Assembly (NCBI GenBank): GCA_963830715.1
Contig: CAWHNS010000024.1
Location: forward strand, 124,001-188,000
Source: CAVVMA01 sp963830715
GTDB lineage: Bacteria > Desulfobacterota > Binatia > Binatales > Binataceae
Reading direction: 5' to 3'
Length of the DNA: 64,000 bases
In this document: piece after piece, positions 9,114 through 17,541 of the stretch
Numbering within the stretch: position 1 is the stretch's first letter
How the letters are laid out: each line of letters opens with the position of its first letter
Made by a program: the position numbers and the translations under genes
Notes under the pieces: generated by a model
Told to the model about the DNA's origin: nothing
What the model saw: the letters and a program-made list of their open reading frames with translations, nothing else
Database searches by the model: none

Positions 9114-9788
9114 ATGATCGTCCTGTACACGACCGAGCGCGACTATCCGTGGGGCACGCTGCGATCGACGCATGCGAGCAAGGTCAAGGTAGTGCTCGAA
9201 GAGAAGCGAATCCCGTATCGGATCGAGAATCTCTCTCCGGGGCTGATCTGGAAGAAGCCGCCCGAGATTCTCGCGCGCCATCCGCTCGGCAAGGTGCCGT
9301 ACATCGAGGACGACGGACTGACAATCTACGATTCGACCGTGATCGATGAATACCTCGAAGAGAGATATGGACCCCCGCGCCTCCTTCCCGCCGATCCGGC
9401 GGCGCGCGCGCGGGTCAGGGAGCTGGAGCAGTTCGCAGACGAGGCGCTGCTGATGGGCAACCTCCCGCCAATCTGGATGGCCTACTGGAGCGCGCCGGAG
9501 AAGCGCGACACCGAGTTCATGAGGAAGGCGCGCGAGGACCTCCGGCGTCGCGATTTTCCCTACCTGGAGGCGATCCTCGGCCCCGCCGGCCGCGGCTACT
9601 TGTGCGGTGAGTTCTCGATGGCCGACGTGCCGATGATGGTGCTGGCGATGGTGATGGAGGTTGACGCGCCCGCGATGCTTGCCGAGTTCGCCGGGCTCGA
9701 TCGGTATCTGAAGCGGCTGCGCGAGCGCCCGAGCTATCGCGCGATCAGCCCGCGGACGAAAGTGGCGGAGGCGAGTTCCCTCGGCTGA
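9114..9788 (+). CDS. Glutathione S-transferase-like protein
   Basis: A 224-aa protein with the N-terminal thioredoxin-like half of GSTs (LYTTERDYPWGTLRSTHASK, then HPLGKVPYIEDDGL with the cis-Pro and the glutathione gamma-Glu site YDSTVIDEYLEERY) and an all-helical C-terminal half ending in YLKRLRERPSYRA. The start at 9114 has AGGAG at 9101-9105 and a plausible 106-nt divergent spacing from glnE. GST-like proteins conjugate or reduce electrophiles, or chaperone thiol chemistry; the substrate is unknown. It may use another thiol than glutathione. Confidence 0.85.
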   Translation: MIVLYTTERDYPWGTLRSTHASKVKVVLEEKRIPYRIENLSPGLIWKKPPEILARHPLGKVPYIEDDGLTIYDSTVIDEYLEERYGPPRLLPADPAARARVRELEQFADEALLMGNLPPIWMAYWSAPEKRDTEFMRKAREDLRRRDFPYLEAILGPAGRGYLCGEFSMADVPMMVLAMVMEVDAPAMLAEFAGLDRYLKRLRERPSYRAISPRTKVAEASSLG

Positions 9789-9815
9789 AGGCGAGGAAGC
9801 CACGGCGGGCCTTGA

Positions 9816-9905
9816 TGGCGGAGGGGGTGGGATTCGAACCCACGAGCGACTTTCATCGCTGCCGGTTTTCAAGACCGGTGCCTTCAACCACTCGGCCACC
9901 CCTCC
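9816..9905 (-). tRNA. tRNA-Ser (anticodon UGA), CCA encoded
   Basis: The complement reads GGAGGGGTGGCCGAGTGG at the 5' end, an anticodon arm with loop CUUGAAA (anticodon at 9869-9871), a long variable arm (GCAGCGATGAAAGTCGC), the T-arm GGGTTCGAATCC and the acceptor 3' strand. The discriminator G is followed by an encoded CCA (9816-9818). The long class II variable arm and the anticodon UGA identify serine. Its 5' half and upstream flank are duplicated at 11944-12174, marking the tRNA as the insertion site of the adjacent element. Confidence 0.95.
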
Positions 9906-10095
9906 CGACTGACTTTTTCAGGGGCCTACGAAATTACCGCAGTTTCGAGCGCCGGGAAACCGGCTGCGTTTCTCGGTAGTGGGATGGTCTTGCTGATTTT
10001 GATCGGCGTGGGCCGACCCCTACCCAAGGAGAGGGCGATTCGCGAACCGTCCTTCTCGGCTAGTGGCCGGCGTCACTGCCGGTCATCCGATCCTC
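9865..10095. repeat. Left copy of the 231-bp direct repeat (att-like)
   Basis: It begins in the tRNA-Ser anticodon stem (GTTTTCAAGACCGG on the + strand), covers the 5' half of the tRNA and about 190 bases of its upstream flank, and ends at CATCCGATCCTC. It matches 11944-12174 base for base except at seven positions. Because the left copy joins the chromosomal 3' half of the tRNA, it is the copy now forming the functional tRNA and its promoter region. Confidence 0.9.
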
Positions 10096-10378
10096 GGTGC
10101 ATTTTGGTACGCTGGGGAAGGTGGGACTGAGACCGGCACATCCCCCGAAAAAGCCGCGCAAGTGCTGGGGCTTTCCGGCGTCTTCGGTTAGGATAACCGG
10201 TTGGAACGGATCGCGGCTGACGGGCGAAGGGTCCGTTCACCGGTGACGGGGGTATGCTCTTTTGCGGTGCGGGTGGCTCTATTTTCTCGCTTTACCGTTG
10301 AGATCATGGGCTTTGCCGGGCTCATGATGAATCTGCAAGACTATGGTGACCCGCCGTTGACACCGCCGCATCGTCACC

Positions 10379-10891
10379 GTGCATAGTGTTGAAGGCGAAC
10401 TGAGAGGCAAATTGAAAACTCACAGCTTACAGCCGGACGTTGTGGCTCTGGGAACGGTGTTGGATGCTCTTCATAGGCTCGACGAACAGCAGAGGCTCTG
10501 GGTCCTGCAAACGGCCGCCTCCCGATTCTCTCTAAAAATACCGACCCAGCCCCCAGGCGGTGGAACCTCGCCTGCGCAAACCGTTTCACAGAACGCATCC
10601 GGCAGTGTTCAACCTCAAGGTAGTGGGGAACCCTCCCCAAAAGGCTTCATTAGGAGCAAGAACCCTCGGTCGGACGTTCAGCGCATTTCGTGCCTCGCGT
10701 ATTTCCTCACGACATATCGTGGTACTCCTCATTTCAAAACGAAACAGCTTACCGAACTGAACTCGGAGGCGGCTTGCCCAACGTTCAGCAATCCAACGGT
10801 CGCGGTCAACAACGCAAGAAGAGATAAATACCTGACGGCCGCGGGCAAGGGATTTAAGCAGATCACGAGTGCGAGGGGAGGATCTCAGTGA
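10379..10891 (+). CDS. Islet protein 1: unrecognised, possible winged-helix C-terminus (170 aa)
   Basis: The frame opens at GTG 10379; a TTG at 10412 has the better ribosome-binding site (GAGAGG) and would give 159 aa. Three parts are visible: a helical N-terminus (VLDALHRLDEQQRLWVLQTA), a Pro/Gly/Ser-rich linker of about 45 residues, and a conserved-looking C-terminus with YFLTTYRGTPHFKTKQLTEL, ACPTFSNPTVAVNNAR and YLTAAGKGFKQIT. The last part has the rhythm of a winged-helix domain (helix, FSNP turn, recognition helix, beta-wing). I recognise no named family. It precedes islet protein 2 by 184 nt on the same strand. The pairing in a mobile islet suggests a defence or addiction cassette, which is inference only. 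Confidence 0.7.
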   Translation: MHSVEGELRGKLKTHSLQPDVVALGTVLDALHRLDEQQRLWVLQTAASRFSLKIPTQPPGGGTSPAQTVSQNASGSVQPQGSGEPSPKGFIRSKNPRSDVQRISCLAYFLTTYRGTPHFKTKQLTELNSEAACPTFSNPTVAVNNARRDKYLTAAGKGFKQITSARGGSQ

Positions 10892-11075
10892 ACGCCTTGC
10901 CCGACCAGGAAAAGGTAAGGGGCCTAGCGTCACCGCGCCGTCCGCGTAGGAAACGTGCGGGCAGGAAAAAATGAACGCCCGCTGCACGTGCAGAAAAGTG
11001 AACGAAGAGTCTGATGCCCAGGAAGCACATTGAAAGACACGCGAGCGACAATCGAAGCGGAGTTGGGGTCGCATC

Positions 11076-11804
11076 TTGAATCCCAAACTCGTCAATGAAC
11101 TTCTGGATGGTCATGCTGAGGTTAAGAGAAACTACTATTTGGGAGGACTTCGTCTCGCAGAGGTAGAGGGGGGTAGATTCTGCGAAGCAGCCTTCCGTCT
11201 CCTTGAACAAGCTGCGGGCTTCACGGTCACACCACTGGGCAAGCAGCTAGGTACCGAAAAGCTCATTCCTCGGTTACAGAATTTACCATCGACACATCGC
11301 GACTCCATCCGACTCCATATCCCGCGAGCCCTCAGGCTCGTCTATGACATTCGCAACAAACGCGACGCGGCCCACTTAGCGGATGGAATCGACCCGAACA
11401 TGCAAGACGCGACACTTGTCGTATCAGTGGTGGACTGGATACTTGCCGAGTTCATACGTCTGTATCACAACGTGGCAGCGGACGAGGCGAGGAAAATCGT
11501 CGAAACAATTGTCGTTCGCGCGGCGCCGATCATCCAGGACTTCGATGGGTTTCTGAAGGTCTTAAATCCCAATCTTAACGCGGGGGACTGGTGCTTGGTG
11601 CTCCTTTATCAGTGCGGAGCGAGTGGTGCCACTTTCGAACAGGTCTCCGAGTGGGTCCGGCCCGACATGAGGACAAACCTCAAGCGAACCCTCCACCGCC
11701 TAGCTCATGACAAGGCCTTCATTCACGTAAACGGAAACGCGTATCTGATCACGCTCCGCGGACAGAAAGAGGTTGAAGCGCGGCGGCTAGTGGAATTAAG
11801 TTAG
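11076..11804 (+). CDS. Islet protein 2: unrecognised helical protein with C-terminal winged-helix-like part (242 aa)
   Basis: No ATG or GTG is available upstream in frame before a stop at 11031-11033, so the start is most likely TTG 11076. The N-terminus has LLDGHAEVKRNYYLGGLRL followed by VEGGRFCEAAFRLLEQ; then comes a long helical middle with IPRALRLVYDIRNKRDAAHL, which resembles HEPN-type RxxxH-like surfaces (RNKRDAAH), and a C-terminal module (GASGATFEQVSEWV, NLKRTLHRLAHDKAFIHV, NAYLITLRGQKEVE) typical of a winged helix ending in a beta-wing. The RNKRDAAH segment could be an RNase-like active site, but this is speculative. It is the second gene of the tRNA islet, and its GC is lower than that of the flanks. 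Confidence 0.75.
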   Translation: MNPKLVNELLDGHAEVKRNYYLGGLRLAEVEGGRFCEAAFRLLEQAAGFTVTPLGKQLGTEKLIPRLQNLPSTHRDSIRLHIPRALRLVYDIRNKRDAAHLADGIDPNMQDATLVVSVVDWILAEFIRLYHNVAADEARKIVETIVVRAAPIIQDFDGFLKVLNPNLNAGDWCLVLLYQCGASGATFEQVSEWVRPDMRTNLKRTLHRLAHDKAFIHVNGNAYLITLRGQKEVEARRLVELS

Positions 11805-11943
11805 GGGTCGCCTAAAGGCCATTAGATTTCTTGTCCACTTCCGTACTATTCTGCGCTCCTGCCGCGTGCTCGCCAGTAAGCTAAGCCACCGAAAAAGCCG
11901 CGGGGTTTCCTACACAAATGACCTCGCGTGCTCTCGCGTTTAC

Positions 11944-12174
11944 GTTTTCAAGACCGGTGCCTTCAACCACTCGGCCACCCCTCCCGACTGACTTTTTCAG
12001 GGACCTACGAAGTTACCGCAGTTTCGAGCGCCGGGAAACCGGCTGCCTTTCGCGGGAGTGGGATGGTCTTGCTGATTTTGATCGACGCGGGCCGACCCCT
12101 ACCCAAGGAGAGGGCGATTCGCGAACCGTCCTTCTCGGCTAGTGGCCGGCGTCACTGCCGGTCATCCGATCCTC
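11944..12174. repeat. Right copy of the 231-bp direct repeat (att-like, partial tRNA)
   Basis: This copy holds the 5' half of tRNA-Ser from the anticodon stem outward and the same upstream flank as the left copy, with seven substitutions and no indels. The 3' half of the tRNA is absent here, so this copy is a non-functional remnant. It borders the broken kelch gene on the right. Confidence 0.9.
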
Positions 12175-12223
12175 AGAACCGCCGGCTACTTTTCGCGCCT
12201 CGCTCGGGGTGCGGCGGGTGAGC

Positions 12224-13470
12224 CTAGTGGAGCAGGGTGGCGGTGTCGTTGACGCGCTCGGCGCTCATGCTCCCGGTCTTGGTGAACTTCTTCGTGTTGG
12301 GGTCGTAGAGACTCCCGCGCTCGCGTAATCGGCCAGTTTTGGAGTGGCAGCACCGCCAGCCGCGAGCACCTTGCCATTGGAGAGCGTCGTCGCCGTGAAT
12401 TGGCTGCGCACCACGGTCATGCTGCCGGTCGAACTGAACTTGCCGCTAACCGGATCGTATAGTTCGGCGCTCGCGACGGAGTTGCCCATGTCGTCTTCGC
12501 CTCCGGCAATCAGCACCTGCCCATTCTGGAGGAGAGCCGCCGAGTGAAGGCCCCGTCCAAAAAGAATCATCTCGCCGGTCTTGAGGAACTTGCCGCTCGC
12601 GGGATCGTATAACTCCGCGCTGTTATTGCCGAAGGTGCCGCCTGCGATGAGGACTCTGCCGTTTTTGAGCAGTGTGGCGGTGTGGGTGAAGTGGTACGTG
12701 GCCATGCTGCCGGTCTGGCTGAACGTGCCGGTTTTGGGATCGTAGAGTTCGGCGCTGTTCAGAAGTTGCTCAAATCCGCCGTACGTATCGGTGGGAAGCC
12801 CGCCCGCCAGCAGCACCTTGCCGTTCTGCAAAGTGGTGGCGGTGAAAAACACGCGCGCGGTGGTCATCTTGCCAGTCTTGGTAAACGTTCCCGTCTTGGG
12901 GCTATAGCGTTCCGCGCTCGCAAGTGTCGTGCATCCCTTGTTGCCGCAACTGTTCTCGCCGCCAGCAATCAGCACGGTTCCGTCGTTGAGCAGATTGGCG
13001 CTGTGATTGATGCGCGGGACATTCATGCTGCCGGTCCTGGTGAATTTGCCGCTTGCGGGAGTGTAAAGCTCGGCGCTGCTGAGGTCGACGCATCCCGAGT
13101 CGTTGCAACTGTTCGCACCACCGCAGAGCAGCACTTGACCGTTCTGGAGCCGCGCGGCCGCATGGGAGTCGCGCTCCACGGTCATATTTCCAGTCAAACT
13201 GAACTTCCCGGCGGTGGGGTCGTAGGTCTCGGCGCTCGAAAACTCGCTGGACGCGCCGAAGCCGCCCGCCACCAATACCTTGGGAGGAGCGACCGCAGCG
13301 GGCGGCTGCGTCGAGGTGGCAAACAGGCTTTCGCCGGCCAGATCGCCCCCGCGCGCAGCGCCGCAGGCGAGCAGCAGCACTGCGATGGCGCCGCCGAACC
13401 ATACGAGCCTCGATCGGTCTCTGTCACCGGAGTCCGCAGATGTCACTGAAGTAGTGAAAAAATTTCCCAT
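12224..13470 (-). pseudogene. Kelch-repeat beta-propeller protein, frameshifted near its end
   Basis: An exported or membrane-anchored protein with one N-terminal hydrophobic helix (LVWFGGAIAVLLLACGAA) followed by seven blades of the form LNDGTVLIAGG...SAELYDPxTGxFxxTGSM, the galactose-oxidase-type kelch unit. The clean frame runs to 12265 but its last 15 residues are out of register. Near 12309-12316 one base is missing, and the next frame restores YDPNTKKFTKTGSM and ends ATLLH-stop at 12224. Repaired length is 415 aa. Such propellers are usually cell-surface binding proteins. No catalytic residues of galactose oxidase are visible. The loss removes only the end of the last blade, so the product might still fold. 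Confidence 0.8.
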
Positions 13471-13721
13471 CTCAAACTTGCCCTCCGCGATCGTTCATTC
13501 CGCGCTCTGAGCGCCAGAGAACGCGCTCTAGACACGCGCAACCGCACTTGGCCCGTACAGCCCCCAAAGCTCGCCAAGGGTCGCCAAGGATTGCATGCTA
13601 TCGATATCTGAACCCAAATGTCGCCGAGGCACAAGACCCCAAACCGCTGCTGCGCGCGGGCGAGAAGAGGGCGCGCACCCGAGCAGTTGGGATGAGACGG
13701 GGCGCTTTCGGAAGGTCGCCG
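13471..13721. other. Intergenic stretch upstream of the kelch gene
   Basis: About 250 bases between the kelch start and the end of the broken cytochrome c. It should contain the kelch promoter on the minus strand. I see no gene, repeat or clear promoter motif in it. Confidence 0.4.
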
Positions 13722-14141
13722 CTACTTCTCCTGGAATGATTCGATGTAGTCCACCAGAGCCGAGATTCTCCGCTGGAGTTTCTCTTCGCCCTCCGGATCA
13801 AGCTTCGGATGGTCTTCCTGGTATTGAAGTCCCCACGTCGGCATGTCGCCGATAAGGTGCGGCAAGATGCGCTCGCGGCCATCGATCGCATCTTAAACCA
13901 TCTTGCGCGGGAACTGTCCGTCGTGCTCCTTGCTCAACTGCGTAAGGTCAACCGCTCTGTAACCCGGCACCATCCGCATCGTTGGGACGCTCCCCTTACC
14001 GTCAACACCGTGGCAGCGCGCGCAATCGGCGAGATAATCTTTCTTTCCCTGCGGCTCAGCCCATGCGGTTCCGATCGCGAACAGGCATAGCAGTGCCGAA
14101 GACAACGCGGTACCGCGTCGCTTGCACTGGTCTCTCACCAT
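13722..14141 (-). pseudogene. Exported c-type cytochrome interrupted by an in-frame UAA
   Basis: The start at 14139-14141 (MVRDQCKRRGTALSS) gives a signal peptide ending AWA and an AAGGTAA ribosome site. The heme motif CARCHG follows at about residue 40 of the protein, then KDGKGS-like VDGKGSVPTM. A TAA at 13893-13895 stops it after QFPRKMV, yet the same frame continues to 13722 with DAIDGRERILPHL, DMPTWG (the distal Met ligand) and LVDYIESFQEK. The paralogue at 18926-19357 has VYQSIDG at the same place, so the stop sits where a Tyr is expected. A one-base nonsense change explains it. The intact length would be 139 aa. Confidence 0.8.
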
Positions 14142-14216
14142 ACTCGAAGTTACCTTAACACGGATTGCAGCCAGCTCGAAACATCCTCGATCCATGACCA
14201 TAGCAGGCTATGACGC

Positions 14217-15785
14217 TCACCGGCTTTGTGGATTGGATAGTACATTCTTGGTATCAGCATGGTCGTCAATCGGTGAACTGCGCAGAGCGTATTCCGGCAT
14301 GTTCCACCAGCCTCCGCCGAGCGCGACAAAAAGCGCAGCGGTATCCTGAAGTCGTTGTCCCATCGCCTGGATATCGCCGAGTGTCGCCTGCTCGTACTGA
14401 TAGTCGGCGATTAGGACCTGCAGATAGCTGACGGTACCGGCCTGATAGTTTGCCTGTATCAGGTGCAACGCCTCGGCTGCGGTCTCGAGCGCCTGGGATT
14501 CCGCACGGAGAATTTCGGCGTCATGCTGCAGCGCGTCCAGCGCATCCGCAACCTGGGCAAGGGATGCTAGAACGGTCTGCCGATAGTTTGCCAGAGCCTG
14601 GTGATAGGCATCGATCGCCGCCTTTCGCTGGTACCACAGCGTCGGTCCCTGGATCAGCGGCGTAGCGAGGCCTGATCCCATGGTCCAGAAGGCGGCGTTA
14701 CTCGCAAAGAGGTTGGTAAGCGATGTGCCGTTCCAACCGTAGTTGGCGTTTAACGTTAAGCTCGGAAACAGCGCTGCGGTGGCCACTCCGATCTGGGCGC
14801 TGGCGCTGTGTAGCTGGGCCTCGGCCACAAGGACGTCGGGACGTTGGCGGATCAAATCAGAGGGCAGGCTCACCGGCAGGTCGTCAGGAAGCTTGAGTTC
14901 GGAAAGCCTGACTTGTGGCGGCGCCCAATCCGAGGGTGCCTCACCTGCCAAGGTCGCGAGTAAATGCCGGGTATGGGCCAGTTGCTGCCGAAGGGGTGGC
15001 AGTGTCGCATCCGTTGCCGCCAGCTGGGTTTGGATGCTGAGTAAATTCGCGTAGGGAACGGTACCCGCGCGCACCTGTGCGGCCGTCACCTTGATTTGCT
15101 CGTTGAGAAACCCAATGGTCCGCTGCGCCGCCTCGATCTCGGCACTGTACGCTGCTTCCGCCACAACTGCGTTGACAATGTTGCCCGACAATGTGAGGTA
15201 GGAACCCTGAGCGTTGTAATATTGAACGTCAACCTCTGCACCCAGGCCCTCTATGGTGCGTCGCTCGCCACCGAACACATCGAGCACGTAACTGGCCGTC
15301 GTCGAGAAGGTATAAAGATTGAAGATGCTGGGCCCGGCGCTCTCGCCGAATCGAGCCGGCGAGAATTGCTGGCGCGTAGGTTGGAAGCCGGCGCTGAGTT
15401 GGGGCGCGAAGATGCCATAGCCGGCACGAAGATTGTTCTCGCTTTGCCGCAGGCTTGCCTGCGCGGCCTGCAGCGTCGGATTGTTGACGATGGATTGTAT
15501 GACCACCGCCTCCAGCTTCGAGCAATCAAATAGCCGCCACCAGTCCGCGGCAATCTTGGCCCCAGGCTCGAAACGTTGCGCCCCGCCCTCGGCAGCGATC
15601 GTTCCGCCGGGCTCTTCCTCGAAGGTGTAGTGGCGACTGGCCGGTGCTTCGGGGCGCGCGAAGTCCGGTCCTACCGCACATGCTCCAAGGCAACATGAAA
15701 GACATACGCAGAGCATCCTTAACGGATAACGGCGTGCCCGCCGACCGGCCCGCGCGAGGCTATTTCTCGGCAATGTAAACATCAA
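14217..15785 (-). CDS. Outer-membrane efflux lipoprotein, NodT/OprM type
   Basis: A 522-aa outer-membrane channel of a tripartite exporter. The N-terminus has a hydrophobic segment ending in a lipobox (CLGACAVGPDF, lipidated Cys), followed by the RND/NodT opening RPEAPASRHY, WWRLF, and paired helix-hairpin halves with the LTLNANYG barrel strand. The two OEP repeats and the closing ALGGGW are typical. It overlaps the 3' end of the adaptor gene by 26 nt and is the last gene of a four-gene minus-strand operon (permease, ATPase, adaptor, channel). The real start may be a little inside the overlap. Confidence 0.88.
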   Translation of the reverse strand: MMFTLPRNSLARAGRRARRYPLRMLCVCLSCCLGACAVGPDFARPEAPASRHYTFEEEPGGTIAAEGGAQRFEPGAKIAADWWRLFDCSKLEAVVIQSIVNNPTLQAAQASLRQSENNLRAGYGIFAPQLSAGFQPTRQQFSPARFGESAGPSIFNLYTFSTTASYVLDVFGGERRTIEGLGAEVDVQYYNAQGSYLTLSGNIVNAVVAEAAYSAEIEAAQRTIGFLNEQIKVTAAQVRAGTVPYANLLSIQTQLAATDATLPPLRQQLAHTRHLLATLAGEAPSDWAPPQVRLSELKLPDDLPVSLPSDLIRQRPDVLVAEAQLHSASAQIGVATAALFPSLTLNANYGWNGTSLTNLFASNAAFWTMGSGLATPLIQGPTLWYQRKAAIDAYHQALANYRQTVLASLAQVADALDALQHDAEILRAESQALETAAEALHLIQANYQAGTVSYLQVLIADYQYEQATLGDIQAMGQRLQDTAALFVALGGGWWNMPEYALRSSPIDDHADTKNVLSNPQSR

Positions 15786-16845
15786 CTAACTGGCCCGGAT
15801 ACACGGCGAGATTAGCGGGCTTCGCGAACCGAAAGATGACCGGTAACACTCGAACATCGACCCTTTCGAGTCGTTGGTCGGATAATTCGATTTTTGGAGA
15901 GACGTAGGGCTGAATTCTCACATATTCAAGCGGAACGCTGACGTTCGTGCCTCGAATAAACATACGCGCCCGCATCTGAGACCCCGGGGCCAGCCTGTGT
16001 ATGAGTATTTCGTCAATGTAACAGCGGACGCTGACATATTCCTCCGATGCTCCCATTACGATGACCGGGTCAGATCCCTGCGTGTACGTATCGTAAGTGC
16101 CCTGCGGCGCTACGTAGCTTCCAACCGCCGCCTGAATCGCGAGGACCATGCCATCGGCAGGAGCCTTGATCGTGTACTTCGCAAGCAGGGCACTCGAAGA
16201 GAGGTATGCCTTTTCATCCGCCTGGTAGGTCTTCTGCTGGTTTCTGATGTCATAGATCCAGGCCCCGGCCCTGGTAAGATCGTACTGCTTTTGCACCACC
16301 TTGAGGTTGGCCGCGGCAACCTTGACGGCATTTCTTGCGTCGTCAAGCGTGTATTTGCTTACGGACTTAGGATCCAGCTGAAAAGACGACTCCTGCTTCT
16401 GAAGCTCGTCCTGCATATTAATCAGCTGTGCACGGGCGTAAATCAACTGAGCCTTGGAGACCTCGAAGGCCTCCCTGCGAGGTTGCGCCCGCAGCTCCTC
16501 GAGCATGGCATGGGCGGCTTCCGCCTGGGATTTCTGCTGTTCCGCGGTCGCTCTCTGGACCGAGTCGTCCATCCGCAGGAGTATAGTTCCTCTCCGCACA
16601 AACTGTCCCTCATGGACCGGGATTTCTACAATCGTGCCGGGCACCTCCGGATACATGTTGATGTTCTCGCCGTTGTTCTGGTAACTCTCGACAATGCCTT
16701 CCGCATAGATACCCCGGGCGTACGGATTCGCTGCCGGATTAAACGCCGGCCCCTGCGGCGCGGCACGCAGCCCGTAGACGTATGCGCCGATCAAGCCGGC
16801 CGTCAGTCCGAAAAAGGCGAGCAGCAGTTCCGTCCTGGGTCTCAT
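15760..16845 (-). CDS. HlyD/MacA-like periplasmic adaptor (membrane fusion protein)
   Basis: A 361-aa adaptor with one N-terminal helix (LLLAFFGLTAGLIGAYVYG), a barrel-sandwich half (PEVPGTIVEIPVHEGQFV), a long alpha-hairpin of Glu/Gln/Ala-rich heptads, the returning half-barrel (TIKAPADGMVLAIQAAVGSYV) and a beta-barrel end. It bridges the inner-membrane ABC transporter to the outer-membrane channel. It overlaps the ATPase gene by four bases (ATGA), so the two are translationally coupled. Confidence 0.88.
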   Translation of the reverse strand: MRPRTELLLAFFGLTAGLIGAYVYGLRAAPQGPAFNPAANPYARGIYAEGIVESYQNNGENINMYPEVPGTIVEIPVHEGQFVRRGTILLRMDDSVQRATAEQQKSQAEAAHAMLEELRAQPRREAFEVSKAQLIYARAQLINMQDELQKQESSFQLDPKSVSKYTLDDARNAVKVAAANLKVVQKQYDLTRAGAWIYDIRNQQKTYQADEKAYLSSSALLAKYTIKAPADGMVLAIQAAVGSYVAPQGTYDTYTQGSDPVIVMGASEEYVSVRCYIDEILIHRLAPGSQMRARMFIRGTNVSVPLEYVRIQPYVSPKIELSDQRLERVDVRVLPVIFRFAKPANLAVYPGQLVDVYIAEK

Positions 16846-17540
16846 ACGGCCTGTCCCTGCTGGAAGCCGGTTATCCGTCCGTCCTCCATTTCCATGATTC
16901 TGTTGCTATACTCAAAGATTCGGCTGTCATGCGTGACCATGAGGATGCAGCGCTTCGCGGTGAGGATTTCCGCCTTAACGAAGGACACGATCTTGCGCCC
17001 CGTCTCGCCATCAAGGGAGGCGGTGGGTTCGTCGAATACAAGGATCTCGGGTTGGTGAACGATGGCGCGCGCGATTGCAACGCGCTGCTGTTCGCCGCCA
17101 CTGAGCTTGGTCGGTGGAAGTCCCGCCTTGTCGGCCAGGCCCACGACCTCCAGATATCGCGCTGCCTCTCGAAGCGCCTCGCCCCAGCCTCGCTTCTGGA
17201 GAATCAGCGGGATCGCCACATTTTCTGCGGTGCTGAGGCGGGAGAAGAGATGATAGTCCTGAAACACGAAGCCAATCGTGTTCAGCCGGAAGTCGGCAAT
17301 CTGGTCTTCCGAGAGACTCCAAAGATCGCGGTTGTCTATTTTCGCTGCACCGGAGTTCGGTCGCAGAATTCCGGAAATCATGCTCAACAAGGTCGTCTTG
17401 CCGCTTCCCGATGGTCCCACTATGTAGAGCATCTCGCCCCAGTAAGCCTCGAAACTCACGTCTCTTACTGCGTAGGTTCTGGCGCCGTCTTGTCCGAACC
17501 ATTTGGTGAGTTTGTCAGCCACGATTGCCGCCTCAGGCAT
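16842..17540 (-). CDS. ABC transporter ATP-binding protein, MacB/LolD type
   Basis: A 232-aa ATPase with Walker A GPSGSGKTTLL, Q-loop FVFQDYHLF, signature LSGGEQQRVAIARA, Walker B ILVFDEPTASLD and switch His in VTHDSR. The class (MacB/LolD/FtsE) couples ATP hydrolysis to mechanotransmission rather than classical import or export. It sits one base after the permease stop region and overlaps the adaptor start. Likely cargo is a macrolide-like compound, peptide or lipid; not determinable here. Confidence 0.92.
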   Translation of the reverse strand: MPEAAIVADKLTKWFGQDGARTYAVRDVSFEAYWGEMLYIVGPSGSGKTTLLSMISGILRPNSGAAKIDNRDLWSLSEDQIADFRLNTIGFVFQDYHLFSRLSTAENVAIPLILQKRGWGEALREAARYLEVVGLADKAGLPPTKLSGGEQQRVAIARAIVHQPEILVFDEPTASLDGETGRKIVSFVKAEILTAKRCILMVTHDSRIFEYSNRIMEMEDGRITGFQQGQAV

Positions 17541-17541
17541 G

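Larger units (their letters stand above)
9865..12174. mobile_element. Two-gene genomic islet at tRNA-Ser bounded by 231-bp direct repeats
   Basis: The stretch from the anticodon stem of tRNA-Ser through 10095 recurs at 11944-12174 in the same orientation with no indels and seven mismatches, so repeat-to-repeat distance is 2079 bp. Between the repeats lie two same-strand genes (10379-10891 and 11076-11804) of visibly lower GC than the neighbours, and no integrase or transposase. The left copy keeps the tRNA complete; the right copy has only its 5' half plus the upstream flank. This is what integration into a tRNA gene leaves when the incoming element supplies a replacement tRNA part. Mobilisation would have to be in trans. 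A simple segmental duplication with insertion of foreign DNA is the alternative. Confidence 0.7.

Noticed and set aside
8060..9349. Long + strand open frames opposite glnE
   Set aside because: They lie antisense to an unmistakable glnE and show Arg/Glu-rich shadow composition, a known effect of GC-rich third positions.
10201..10386. 61-aa frame near the left end of the tRNA islet
   Set aside because: TTG start, no ribosome site, unconvincing composition; it overlaps the start of islet gene 1.
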